Shown here: in pieces, positions 1-12,600 of the stretch
How the letters are laid out: the number at the start of each line of letters is the position of its first letter
Numbering within the stretch: the first letter of the stretch is position 1
DNA from: Mesostigma viride
Taxonomy: Eukaryota > Streptophyta > Mesostigmatophyceae > Mesostigmatales > Mesostigmataceae
Assembly (NCBI GenBank): GCA_009746045.1
Contig: RPFO01000165.1
Coordinates: 5,692,585 to 5,756,584 of the forward strand
Length of the DNA: 64,000 bases
Direction: 5' to 3'
Notes under the pieces: generated by a model
What the model was told of the DNA's origin: nothing
Databases searched by the model: none
The model's input: only the letters and a program-made list of their open reading frames with translations
Made by a program: the position numbers and the translations under genes

Positions 1-140
1 AGGGCGCGACACCGACGGTTGTGAATAGGGACGGATGACAGCGCACGGGGCATGCGACGAGAGTGCATGCTACATGCCTTTTGCCACGGGTAGTACAAAC
101 CAGGGAGCAACTACGGAGCGGATGCAAGAAAAACCAGTAC

Positions 141-662
141 GCACCAGGTCGGGCGTCCGTTGGCTGAAGGACGGCAGGGTCGACCCCTGCTCAAAGTTGT
201 AGTACTCGCCCAGCAGCCCGTGCGCCGCGGTGGTCGTGCACACCAGCTGCGTGGCAGTGGTCGCTGCCGAGACTTCACACGGGACATCGCCGATCTTGAC
301 GATATGCGACGAGGGGTCGCCCGCGACAAACCCGGTGCCCGTCAGGGTGACCGTGTGCCCCCCCATCAGGGACCCTGACAGGGCGACCTCGTCGATCATG
401 GCGCTGTAGGCAAACTTGGACACCGAGGCCGCAAAGCCGACACCAGGGATGAACACGGAGATGGGGTATGAGCCCGTGATCTTGGTTGGGGCGGTCACTA
501 TAACTACAGTTTCGTCGTGGGAGGTGATGGTGGCCAGCTCGCCGCCCACGCGCACGGTGGGTGCAGCCGCACTGGCGGCGGGGAAGGGCCCCCCTTGGAT
601 GGTGATGGTGTCGCCGATGGCACCGTGCAGGGGAGATGTGGCAGTCACCAGCGGTGTGTCGT
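141..662 (-). CDS. IPT protein exon 19: IPT domains and start of a second PA14
   Basis: Acceptor CTAACAG at 663. Reads ATSPLHGAIGDTITIQGGPF, later VALSGSLMGGHTVTLTGTGF (two IPT starts), then AHGLLGEYYNFEQGSTLPSF and RTPDLVR. GL.GEYYNF is the usual opening of a PA14 domain, so the gene goes on to the left of the window. The donor GTACTG at 139-140 is only moderate. Confidence 0.75.
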
Positions 663-3600
663 CTGTTAGAAGCGGGGATGGTAGGTAGGTAGGTAGGTAG
701 GTAGGTAGGTAGGTAGGTAGGTAGGTAGGTAGGTAGGTAGGTAGGTAGGTGGGTGGGTGGGTGGGTGGGTGGGTGGGTGGGTGGGTGGGTGGGTGGGTGG
801 GTGGGTGGGTGGGTGGGTGGGTGGGTGGGTGGGTGGGTGGGTGGGTGGGTGGGTGGGTGGGTGGGTGGGTGGGTGGGTGGGTGGGTGGGTGGGTGGGTGG
901 GTGGGTGGGTGGGTGGGTGGGTGGGTGGGTGGGTGGGTGGGTGGGTGGGTGGGTGGGTGGGTGGGTGGGTGGGTAGGTAGGTAGGTAGGTAGGTAGGTAG
1001 GTAGGTTGGGTTCGTGGACCAGGGAGAAGAAACAAAAACGGTCAGATTGCGGGTAGGTTAGCCACATTCTTAGGGATTGCTGCAACAGGTGGAGTGCGTC
1101 GCTTGCGAGGCGGTGGACAGCGATGGACAAATGATGACCAGTGAGAGAAAATAAATACTAGTTAGGCAGGCTCACGGTTATCTGAACACAGTTTTCTTGT
1201 TAGGACATGGCAGGATTGCCCGTACTGCTAGGTTGGTGAGATTGCAATCACGGTCATGAAGAGTCCACTTGAGCCGGAGGTCAAGAAAGCTATGCTGGAA
1301 GCATACACGTAACAAGGGACTACGGGCACAACAGTCAAAGTGCTTGGCAGCCAGCCAGGGATCTTAGTTAATTATGACTGGTTATTCCATGAAAACCCTC
1401 CAACATTAATTATTTAATTAATTATCACGTAGTCTGCATCACGTGGGAACCCATGAAGGAACCTTCAACCCCTATTCACAATGAGCAGGGAGGGCGCCCT
1501 GGCTTCTCTCACTGCCCTAATTAAGTGGGCAGGCCACAGAGCGCTTTCTCCACATCATGACCAGCGCGGGCGCAACTGTGGGTGCAATAGAGCTTCGGCA
1601 TAGCAAAAGCGTGGAGAATGCAGTAAGGCTGCCCCATGGTCCAGAGCCCACAGACAGATAGGCTTGGAACGCATTTAGAGGTGCCCGATTGGTAGAAACT
1701 AACGGCCACCTACCCCACATATAAACCATCAGACAAAGTACTGTCCTGTCACCATCCTGGTCATCTGCCGCCTTTAATCGGGAAGGCCCTGCTTCCTTTC
1801 CCAAAAATGGATTGAGCAACGAACAGGGCGTAAAGACAACTGCATGCAACCTAATCACGCCCATCGTGCGAGCACCTAGACGTGGATTTCCCAGCGTTGT
1901 GTCCGCACCATAATCCAGCTCACCATGCGAGTACCGAACACTTGCTCTTGTCCGGTTGCATCCACACCATAAACCAGCACCTTACACCCATCCTGCAAGT
2001 GCCTGAGCATGCCATGGGCAGGGATAGATACGTGCATGCAGCATAGCCCAGCCTGATCATCCACCTCACCTTGCGAGTAGCTGTACGTGAGCAGGGTTGT
2101 ATCACAATGATCCACCCCCACCTTGCGAGTACCGGAGCTTGCACTCATCCGGCCTATATCAGCACCGTGGCCCACCCCACCTTGCGAGTACCGAGCTTGC
2201 ACTCATCCGGCCTATATCAGCACCGTGGCCCAACCCACCTTCTGAGTACCGAGCTTGCACTCATCCGGCCTATATCAGCACCGTGGCCCGCCCCACCTTC
2301 TGAGTACCGGAACTTGCAGCTGTCGGCGCTGACGTCCGCGTTGCAGCTCGTGCGCCACGTCTCCACTGACGTCACGCAGTGGGTCTTCTGCAGGTCCGTC
2401 AGGCCCGCGTCGCAGATGGAGACGGTGACCGTTCCGGCTGAAGGTGGCAGAGCATGTGTACGCGCAGGGTGGCGGGTGGTGGGTGGTGAATGCAGGTCCA
2501 TCAGACAGACACACACATGGATGCGGCGATCAGCCGGGCAGGTCGCGGAGCATGGGTAGAGTGCAAGGTGTAAGGTTTGGGGTTTGGGGCTAGGGGACAA
2601 GGGCTCGCGGTCATTAGCTCTAGGGGTCAATGTTGTTGGTAGCCAAGGGGCTCACAGGGCCCAGCCAGGTAGTCCATGGGTACGCATGCGTGGAGCGGAC
2701 AGTGGCCAGGTAGGGCCCAGGGAGGGATGGTTGGGAAGGGCCATGGATAGCACCAATCACAGGAGATGACCGCCTGCAAGTGAACAGGCACGGCTCCAGC
2801 CACAGGGGTGCTAGGAACCCACACGAGTCCAGCCTCGGTAGTTAGCCTCCTGTCTGGGCTCGGTGTTCAAAGGCAGGACGAGCCACTAAGATGGGCGCTG
2901 AGCCTGGCATGTGGTCAGGTTGCAGCCTAGCATGTATACAGCAGGGCATGCCAGGTACGGGCAGGGCTGCAAGGTAATGTGCTAACCAACCACCCATATT
3001 ATATTATTTCACTACTATGTGCAAGGTTATGTGTTAACCAACCACCCATATTGTATTATTTCACTACTATGTGCAAGGTTATGTGTTAACCAACCACCCA
3101 TATTATATTATTTCACTACTATGTGCAAGGTTATGTGTTAACCAACCACCCATATTGTATTATTTCACTACTATGTTCAAGGTTATGTGTTAACCAACCA
3201 CCCATATTGTATTATTTCACTACTATGTGCAAGGTTATGTGTTAACCAACCACCCATATTGTATTATTTCACTACTACGTGCAAGGTTATGTGTTAACCA
3301 ACCACCCATATTATATTATTTCACTACTATGTGCAAGGTTATGTGTTAACCAACCACCCATATTGTATTATTTCACTACTATGTTCAAGGTTATGTGTTA
3401 ACCAACCACCCATATTGTATTATTTCACTACTATGTTCAAGGTTATGTGTTAACCAACCACCCATATTGTATTATTTCACTACTATGTGCAAGGTTATGT
3501 GTTAACCAACCACCCATATTGTATTATTTCACTACTACGTGCAAGGTTATGTGTTAACCAACCACCCATATTATATTATTTCACTACTATGTGCAAGGTT

Positions 3601-6600
3601 ATGTGTTAACCAACCACCCATATTGTATTATTTCACTACTATGTTCAAGGTTATGTGTTAACCAACCACCCATATTGTATTATTTCACTACTATGTGCAA
3701 GGTTATGTGTTAACCAACCACCCATATTGTATTATTTCACTACTACGTGCAAGGTTATGTGTTAACCAACCACCCATATTATATTATTTCACTACTATGT
3801 TCAAGGTTATGTGTTAACCAACCACCCATATTGTATTATTTCACTACTACGTGCAAGGTTATGTGTTAACCAACCACCCATATTCCCCCCCGCCATCCCC
3901 ACCAGTCCACCCGGATCCCGATGTGCTGCAACGCTATTCAACAAACCATCAAAACCTCCCCAAGGTACTGTGCAGGCCAAGAAACCATCAAAACCTCCCC
4001 AAGGTACTGTGCAGGCCAAGAAACCATAAAAAACTCCCCAAGGTACTGTGCAGGCCAACAAACCATCAAAACCTCCCCAAGGTACTGTGCAGGCCAACAA
4101 ACCATCAAAACCTCCCCAAGGTACTGTGCAGGCCAACAAACCATCAAAACCTCCCAAGGTACTGAGCAGGCCAACTCCCCCCCCTCTCCCCCCCCTTATC
4201 CTCCCCCATGTGAAGCCAGCACTCCCCTGTCCCACAACATACCTCTGGCATTGACAAAGTGGTACGTTCATTTACGACGCTCCTGCTGGGCGCGCTTGCT
4301 TACCAAGCGTGGCGGTGAAGAAGCAGTTGATAGCATCAGGGTCTTCGGCGGACGCATCCGCCACGCAGTGGCTGCACAATAGCAATCCGCACAAAAAGAG
4401 GGCAAAGAACGGTGTCAGCCCGGGATGAGCCATGCGGCCATCGAGCAACATCATCACCAGCGACTTAGCACGCAATTGTACAAACGGTTCCGATCAGTGT
4501 CATGGCCTCATTGGTGTTTCATGCGGGCAATAAAGTTCTTCCATATTCTGAAATTTCTCTGACCCAAATAACAACATCCCTAATAAAAATCCCTTACACC
4601 CGTAATTTTACAGCAGCAACCACACTGAACAGTGTGTCAAGTGCAGTGCGCGACAGCAAAAAATGTCGACCATCGGCCAGTGCCAATGTCGCAGGCATTC
4701 TCGCACGACCGCCTGCACTCTGCTGCAACAAGCCGTGCACTGGACTGGCCCCCACTATTACTGCGTGCACTGACTGCACTCAGTTCACACCCGGGTGCGT
4801 GGAGTGCGCTTGTTAATGCCCTCTAACTACTCTTACCGGGGCGTCATGCACTCAGTCGTCATAATCTGAGCGTGGTGCCCTCTATCATCCATACCTGCGC
4901 GTCGTGCACTCGATCGTGTTGCCACTGCTGGCTGTCACATCACAGAAGATTATCCCGTTGGGCAGCGTGGTGGAGATAGGGACCTCTATAGTGACCACAT
5001 TGGCCTGGCTGGCGTCGGTGGTGAAGCCAAAGCCCGTGATGGTGAGGGTGGTGCCGCCCGCGATGCTGCCCGCGGAGGGGCTGACGGACGTCACGTCTGC
5101 GGACGCAAGCAGGCGATTGGAGGTGTGTGAGGCGCAAGCATGCCGTTGCAACCATGTGAGGCGCAAGCATGCCGTTACAGGCGTGAGAGGCGCAAGCATG
5201 CCGTTACAGGCATGCGAGGCGCAAGCATGCCGTTACAGGCATGCGAGGCGCAAGCATGCCGTTACAGGCATGAGAGGCGCAAGCAGGATAAAGGACGCAT
5301 TCCATCGGCACAGATGCGTGATGCAAGCAGGAATTCGGATGCATGCCATGTGCAACCATGCAAGGTGTAAGCAGGAATGTGAGCATGCATGCATGGTTGC
5401 GGTGCAGGCAGGCATTTGCATGGACATGAGCACGCATGGCGCAAGCAGGCATACGGATGACTGCGGGGGGCATGCATGCATGCATGCATGCATACGTGGC
5501 GCACCAGTGACATGCGAGATCATGGATTGTGAAATGAGATATGAGACAGAGTAAGAGTCAAACAAGCCGATATTGATGGATATTGCTTTACATAGCATCA
5601 TATACTACTAGTAGTATTTCAATAGATGTAAGTAACATGACAGCAGAAGCAAAACCAAAACCAAAAGTCTGCAAATCCACTAAAAAGAATGCACTAGAAT
5701 GATTCAAAGCCCATTGGAAATATAAAAACAAGAATCCATCAAAACAATTTATTACTAGTTTATCCTAATAATGAACACTACGAATAAACTCGACCACTTA
5801 CCTAATGCAAACTCGATGCCGGACTCAATCACCAGCTGGTAATTGCCCACGGTCGCGTATACGTCAAACCGGCCATCCACCAGCCTGCCATCCGGCACAC
5901 ACGTGAACGAGTCCGCCAGCACATCCCCCACCGTGCAGAATATCACCACATTGTCGCTGACGTGGCGCAGCACCACAGCAGTCACATTGCCGTGCGATGT
6001 CAGCTCGCTGCCGCTGATGTTGAGCACACGGTCGCTGGCAGGGGTGGCCAGGGACATGATGGAGGGGGTGACGGTCGTCAGGTAGGGCGCACCGGAGTCC
6101 ACGGCATTAATCCCCGAGAACACGACCTCCGACCCACGGCGACGGTGGACGGCGCCGCCGCGGTAGGTGCCAGGGAGGTCCCAGGGGGCAGAGGACGTCG
6201 GAAGTGGGGAAAGGAGGGTGCGGCGGCGACGTGAGGGGGGCCCCGGGGGTGGGTTGGGTGGTGGGTGTGGTGGCGGGTTGGGTGGTGGGTTGGGTGGTGG
6301 GTTGGGTGGTGGGTTGGGTGGTGGGTTGGGTGGTGGGTTGGGTGGTGGGTTGGGTGGTGGGTTGGGTGGTGGGTTAGGTGGTGGGTTGGGTGGTGGGTTG
6401 GGTGGTGGGCTGGGTGGTGGGCTGGGTGGTGGGTTGGGTGGTGGGTTGGGTGGTGGGCTGGGTGGTGGGTTGGGTGGTGGGTTGGGTGGTGGGTTGGGTG
6501 GTGGGCTGGGTGGGTTGGGTGGTGGGGTGGGTGGGTTGGGTGGTGGGCTGGGGGGGGGGTTGGGGGGTTAGGGGGGGGCTGGGGGGGGGTTCGGGGGTGG

Positions 6601-9600
6601 ACTGGGTGGGTTGGGGGTTGGGGGTGCTGGCGGGCTGGGTGGGGGGTTTGGCGGGGGGGAGGGTGGGGGGGGTGGCGGCAGAGGGGGAGCGGGGGGTGGG
6701 GGGGGTGGCAGCGGCGGTGGTGGAGGAGGGGGCTGGGGCGGTACTGGGGGAAATGGTGGTGGTGGCGGCGGCGGCAGTGGCGGCGGTGGGGATGGCGGTG
6801 GTGGTGGCAGCGGGCTGATAATGGTGACATCGTATGCCCCCGCACTGGGCAGGTTCTTGATGAGGCAAACGATCTCCGTGTACGTGCTGCGGCCCGGGAG
6901 GCTACGGCAGAAGGTGTCCCCCACAAACACCTGCAGGGGGGCAGCCAAATGACCCAACGGGTACATGCGGCAAGCAGAGACACAAGCGGTTTTACCCTAT
7001 GTCAGTCCATGATGCTATTCCAAGATAACTGCAAAAGCACCTCTCTCTCAAAAAAATGCTCTGCCCACCTTCTCCTCCTCGCAATCACACCCTGGGACAT
7101 GTGCCCGTTTTGGAGACGCGGGACAACAAGCAGCAAATGCTAGCAACATGTCTACTGTCATCCCATCATTAACACGCAACAGCCCACGAAGTGATGGTAC
7201 CAAGGTCTCAACCCAAAGTAGGAAACGGGTGATCTCTCCCAACAACAGCAGGATAGTAGCAGGGGCTAGCGTTACAGTCCATCGCCCATACTGATTATCA
7301 AGCTCTGGGTGTCATTAGTATATTTTAGGATCAACAGTATATTATAGGATCAAGAGTATATTATAGGATCAACAATATATTATAGGATCAAGAGTATATT
7401 ATAGGATCAAGAGTATATTATATGCGTGATGCAAGCCAACCCCCATGTTCAATGACTCACCACCACAATGGGAGGGTGATGAAGGATGGTGAGGAGCGAA
7501 GGAGCCAGCCACCCACCTTGTTCTCCTCGTGGTTTGTGTTGAACCCGTCGCCCGTCACCGTGATGAGGGTGGCGCCCGTCACCGACACCGTCTGCGGCAG
7601 CACGCTGTCGATCTGCAAACCGACGACCTCCCAATCTACGGAGCCGGAGGCGAGCCCCTTGCCCGCGACTGGGTAAATAAAAGAGCATAGGTAACAGAGA
7701 AAAAGAACAAGAAAAAAAGTAAGTGATTATACGAATAGTAAGCGATTATACCATTGTTGAATCGACTTGTTATTTAAAAACGGCGTAACGGGCCCCCTAG
7801 TGAACCCATTTAAACCACAAAAGCTCGCCTAGTCACATACATAAGCGCAACCAAGTGGGGATAAAGACCTGCAAACTACGAATAACTTAAGCCAGAAAAC
7901 TACATCAATTTGGTACACTTCACCTACATGACCTTGGAGCCAGCAAGGCCCCCAGCTGGTCAGCGCAACGAAATCAAGCAACCGCCACCATGCTAGTATG
8001 AGCTTGAAATATTAGAAGCCAGCCCCAGCATATTCGAAAATAGCCACCCCCAGCTCAGCATATCAACTGGGTTATCAACGCTCGCCCAACAGTCCAGCAT
8101 GTGAGACGCTGCACACATGAACGTTGCCCATAATCGGGAGCAAGCACACGCCCCACGCTCACCTAGGACTTGTAGCAAGTGGATGCCTTCGGGCGCCCCC
8201 GTGCCGAGCGTGCAGGTAATGCTGGTACTTGTCAATGCAGTGATGACACAATCCGAGGGGCCTACAGTGACCACCACGGGCGTGGACGACACCACGTTGG
8301 CTGGGGCGGCAAACCCTGTCCCTGTCACAACAATCGACTCCCCAGGGGACCCTGCCAGGCAGATGGGGGAGGCAGCACACCACGGCGGATGGAAACCAGC
8401 ACACCATGAGCTTCGTGAAGGGCAAGAGCATCCAGCGTGCGCAGGCAGGCGATGTGAGAGCTGAGGATTCGACGGTGCAACCTGCCGTTCAGCAACCTTT
8501 GGAGCTGCTTGCCACGCAAAAGCTAGAGCTTGAAACTGTCAACCTACTGATGAAGAGCGAGGCGTACATACACAGAATACAAACATTAGAAAAACTTGAT
8601 GCAAAACTGCTGGTGCACCGGTATGACAAGGGCACTGGGCTCATCCCATCGTAAGCGTTGTTGTCTTGCAAAGCTGTGATTAGCCGGTCTGCATCCATTC
8701 CCTCAGCTATCATCAGCACTCTTGTTACCAATCGTCCGCCAAACCTCGCCCACTGTACACAAGGGCTAAACCAGTTATTGAGGCGTCGATTGGCATAGCA
8801 CCGCTTGTGTGCATGGTAGCTCCTCCCTATCTGCCTCCATTAGCAAATACATAGAATAAACAAGGCTCCTGTCTGCATGTACAAACTGCACGTTCCGGTC
8901 CCGCCTGCAGTACAGGTAGATGCTCACAAGTCGCCAAGGAGTGCAGAAAACGTGGCTTCAGAGCCCGCTTTCTTGGATACTGGCATCTCCGTTCGTGCCA
9001 GTATCGGCTAGTGGCATCGTGTCGGCGACGCTTACCCTGCCCACCCTCTAGTACACGCACATGATTGGCCAAACAGCTGAGCATGGCACGCACCTGAAAG
9101 CGGATTCACGTCGGCGATGACAGGTGTCAGCGCGGCAGAGAATTCGTAGTCGCAATCCCCCGTGCCCGCCGTGGCAGGGTCCAGGGACGTGCCGCATGTC
9201 GAGGTGGCCCCGCGGCTAACTACCGTCGTCGTCACCAATGTGCCCATCGCGGCCGCTGGGGGTTGGATTGCGAAAAAGTTGAGGAGGATCGGGACGAGGG
9301 TGGGAGGGAACGGTGCCAAGGAACGCAGGGGCACAACCACAACCACGACAACAACCAGCGTCAGGCCCCGTCCACGATGGTTGCTAGAGCGTCACCCATC
9401 CTTGGGGTCGTAAGGACAAATGAGAAACAGCGGTGATGACCTATCGGTGATCAAACCTTTCCTATGATGATCTAACCTACCCTAACCTAGGATGATCTAT
9501 CCCAACCTACATTAACCCAAGCGGGAAACGTCGGGAGTGATCATCTAGCCACGGTACACCTGCTTGGTTGAGGATGTATTCTACGTGCCTGTTGCATGAC

Positions 9601-12600
9601 TTCATTTGGTTCATCTTCTTGGTGGGCAGGTGGCCGCTTACAAGCAACCATCATCCACCCGGCCCCTCTCACCTGTGGCATTGGAGGCCACGACGGGCAC
9701 CTCCAGGTAGTCCCCAGGGATGGGCAGCAGCAGCTGGTCCAGGCTGCCGCGGGTCAACTCGTAGACCGAGGCCTCGGCATTCAGCCCAGTCAGCCCGCTC
9801 CCGTTGACGACCAGCATGGCGACGTTGCCCACCTCCGATAGGAAGCGCACGTTCCATAGATAGGCGCGCTGCGTGTCGCGGTAGTAGTTGGTCACCTGGG
9901 GAGGCGCCGGTGGAGGGGGAATGGGCATCGTCCATTGCATTGGAGCAGGTCAATACTCAAGCAAAAAAGGCCGCGCCGGCAAAGAAACGTCATAATCCAT
10001 TCCAATTTACTAAATGCCAGAAGTCTCGTCATCGTAAGTTTTGAGGCAAAGTGGCACCCTATGGCTATTTGCTGAGGCTAGGTACTAATTATTATTACGC
10101 ACTATAATTAGGTACTAGAATTAGGCACTATAATCGGGTATTATATCAGATGGCGGCGTGGACCACGGCAGCGCGCACACAACAGCACGGCACAGGACCG
10201 TGTGGGACCGCGCGATGAGCACCTCCCCTCCCCAGACATCCGCCTCCTCCTCGCCGAGTCCCCGCCGTTTGTCTGATCCCGCTCTCCTCCCATGCGCCTC
10301 GCCCAGGGCGGCATTCATGAGCAGCTCCTTCTGCCCCCCTCACCTGCACCTCGCCCGCGTACTTGTCGAGCTGCATCCAAACTTGTTTGCCGGCACCACG
10401 CCCAGTGCACCCTCTAAAGAGCCCCCTCCCCCCCTCACCTGCACCTCGCCCGCGTACTTCTCGAGCTCCAGCTGGAAGTCGTACGCGGCCACGTCGTATG
10501 GGAACGTGATCTCGGGGGCATCGCCAAAGCGGACCGTGAAGGTGCCCGCTAGCGGCGCCGACGCGCTCTGCGTGCGGCCCGCCGTTGCCACCACGCTCGT
10601 CCCTGTCAGCGTGCTGCCCGTCAGCACGATCGACGGTAGGTTGGTCGTCGCATACGAGTAGGCCAAGGTCCACGTGTACCCGGTGATGGCGCCGTTGACT
10701 GGGTTGGTAGTCGCCGAGCGCGTCACCGTGAGGGCTGCCAGCAAAGGGGGGGGGGGGGGGAGGGGGGAAGATTTGGGCCAGCACAACAGGTGTGCGGGGA
10801 GGTCATAGCAAGGGGAGGTTGAGGCGAGCGTTGGCCGGCATAGGAAGGGGGCAAAACTCGAAAGGGCAAACGTTCTACATACGAGGGCACCGGGCACACA
10901 TACGAGGCCACAAGGCGACACATACGAGGGCACAGGGCAACACATACGCGGCCACAGGGCAACACATATGAGGCCACAGGGCAACACATACGAGGCCACA
11001 GGGCAAAGCATGCGAGGCCATGGGAGAACTGGGGGGAAGCCAAGGACCGTGCGGGCAACATCAACCACGTGGCAAACTCAATAATGGACCGCGCAAGCTG
11101 CTCCCTCGCCAATGGGTGGCACCTGCCCATGCACTCCACGCACGGCCCTCGGCAGACGATATGTCTGCTAACATCTGCTAGAAAAGATTGCACCCAACCA
11201 GACTTGATTTGGTGGCAGCTGCCGGCAACCACACTCACTTGGCACCGTGGCGATGGCTGGGTTGCCTGTGAGGATTGCCAGTATCTTGGTGCGCACGATG
11301 TCGGCCGCCGAGTTATACGCGATGGTGGTCGTGCGCGTCGGGTCGTTCTCTAGCGCGATGTACATGCTGCCGCCCGTCAACGCGGTGGACGTGATGCTGG
11401 CGGTCATAGCAGGATTGGTAGGAAGGCAGATTCATGGGGAGGTAGAGGCGGGGTGACCACAGCAGGCACAGTCATGTCATCAACCACAGCAAGTGCAGTC
11501 GTGCCATCAAGCATGTTGTTGACGTGGGTGGCCTTCTGCGGCCGTGCTGGTGGCAGTAGATGTAGTTGTAAGGGGGAGAGGCTTTCAACCGGGCATGAAC
11601 AACCAATCACAACCAGGCACCACAACCAAGCAAGATGACCAAGCAGCCCACGCACCTGATGCAGTGCAACTGACTCGTCATGCTGCGTTGCACTGCACAA
11701 CCAGGTGCTCCCAACCATTGGCTTGTCTCGTCGATAATTGTCAACCACCTGGTGCTTACAAGCCATAAGCCCACCCACTGGATGCGGTGCACCTCATAAA
11801 ACTCAGTGCACTGCGACTTACAACCAGGGTTTGTTTCTACCTAGTTACAACCAGGCACACATAACGATCCACAACCAGGCCGTAATCCCACCCACCTGAT
11901 GCGGTGCACCTCGCTCAGCTTGGTGACCTGCACCTGCACGCGCTGGACCTCGTCGATGCGGCTCTCCAGGGGTGGCCCGCCGCCGTACGGGATGCGCACG
12001 CCCACGGAAAGGTGGCCACCTCCGCCCCCATCCTTTTGAAGCGCGCGCAGGAAGTACTTCTCGCCTCCCTGCAGGGTGACCGCGGTGCTGGCCTGGTCGG
12101 CACGCTCGAAGAAGGAGCGGTATCTCGTGGCCGCGGCCGGCTGGGCGATGGTGGTCAGGTTGTAAGGGTTGGCCGGGTTGAGGCCGATGGCCAGCGCGCT
12201 GGAGGGCAGGGTAGTGACGGGATGTTAAAGTGGCCGACGGGAAGTGCAGGAAGTGTAGAGGGCATGCGCGTATGTGGGATGGGATGCGGGGGGGGGGGGG
12301 GCGGGGAGTGTGTTAGGAGGGGCTGGGAACACAGGCTTGCACGGTCGACTTGTGAAGGGGTATGGATACAAGCTGGGCCGGGCCTCATCCGCAAGACATT
12401 GGCATGTGGCCATTCCCAGCGATGGAACAAAAACCGCCACAATGTAGCACAGTAACGATTGTAGCACACTCACGTGCGGTCATCGCCAGCGATGTAGAAC
12501 GTGTACTGCCCCGTGAAGGGCGCGTAAAAGAAGGCCGTCATGCGCCGGCCGTAGATGATCTTGTCTGCACACGCGCACAGGGGGGCGGGGCAGAAGACAG

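Noticed and set aside
70-1130. Long PTHPPTHPP and GGWVGGWV frames
   Set aside because: Both strands are open because of the GTGG tetranucleotide; only the 141-662 part has domain content.
2969-3884. CRISPR-like array
   Set aside because: Units are contiguous with no unique spacers, and the setting is an intron of a eukaryotic gene.
4904-5601. Frames rich in CEAQACRYRH and MHACMHAC
   Set aside because: Translations of the 27-bp and GCATGC-rich repeats next to exon 16 of the IPT gene.
6078-7143. Minus (PTHHPTHH) and plus (VGWVVGW) frames of up to 301 codons
   Set aside because: Produced by the 12-bp repeat; the plus frame is antisense to the IPT gene.
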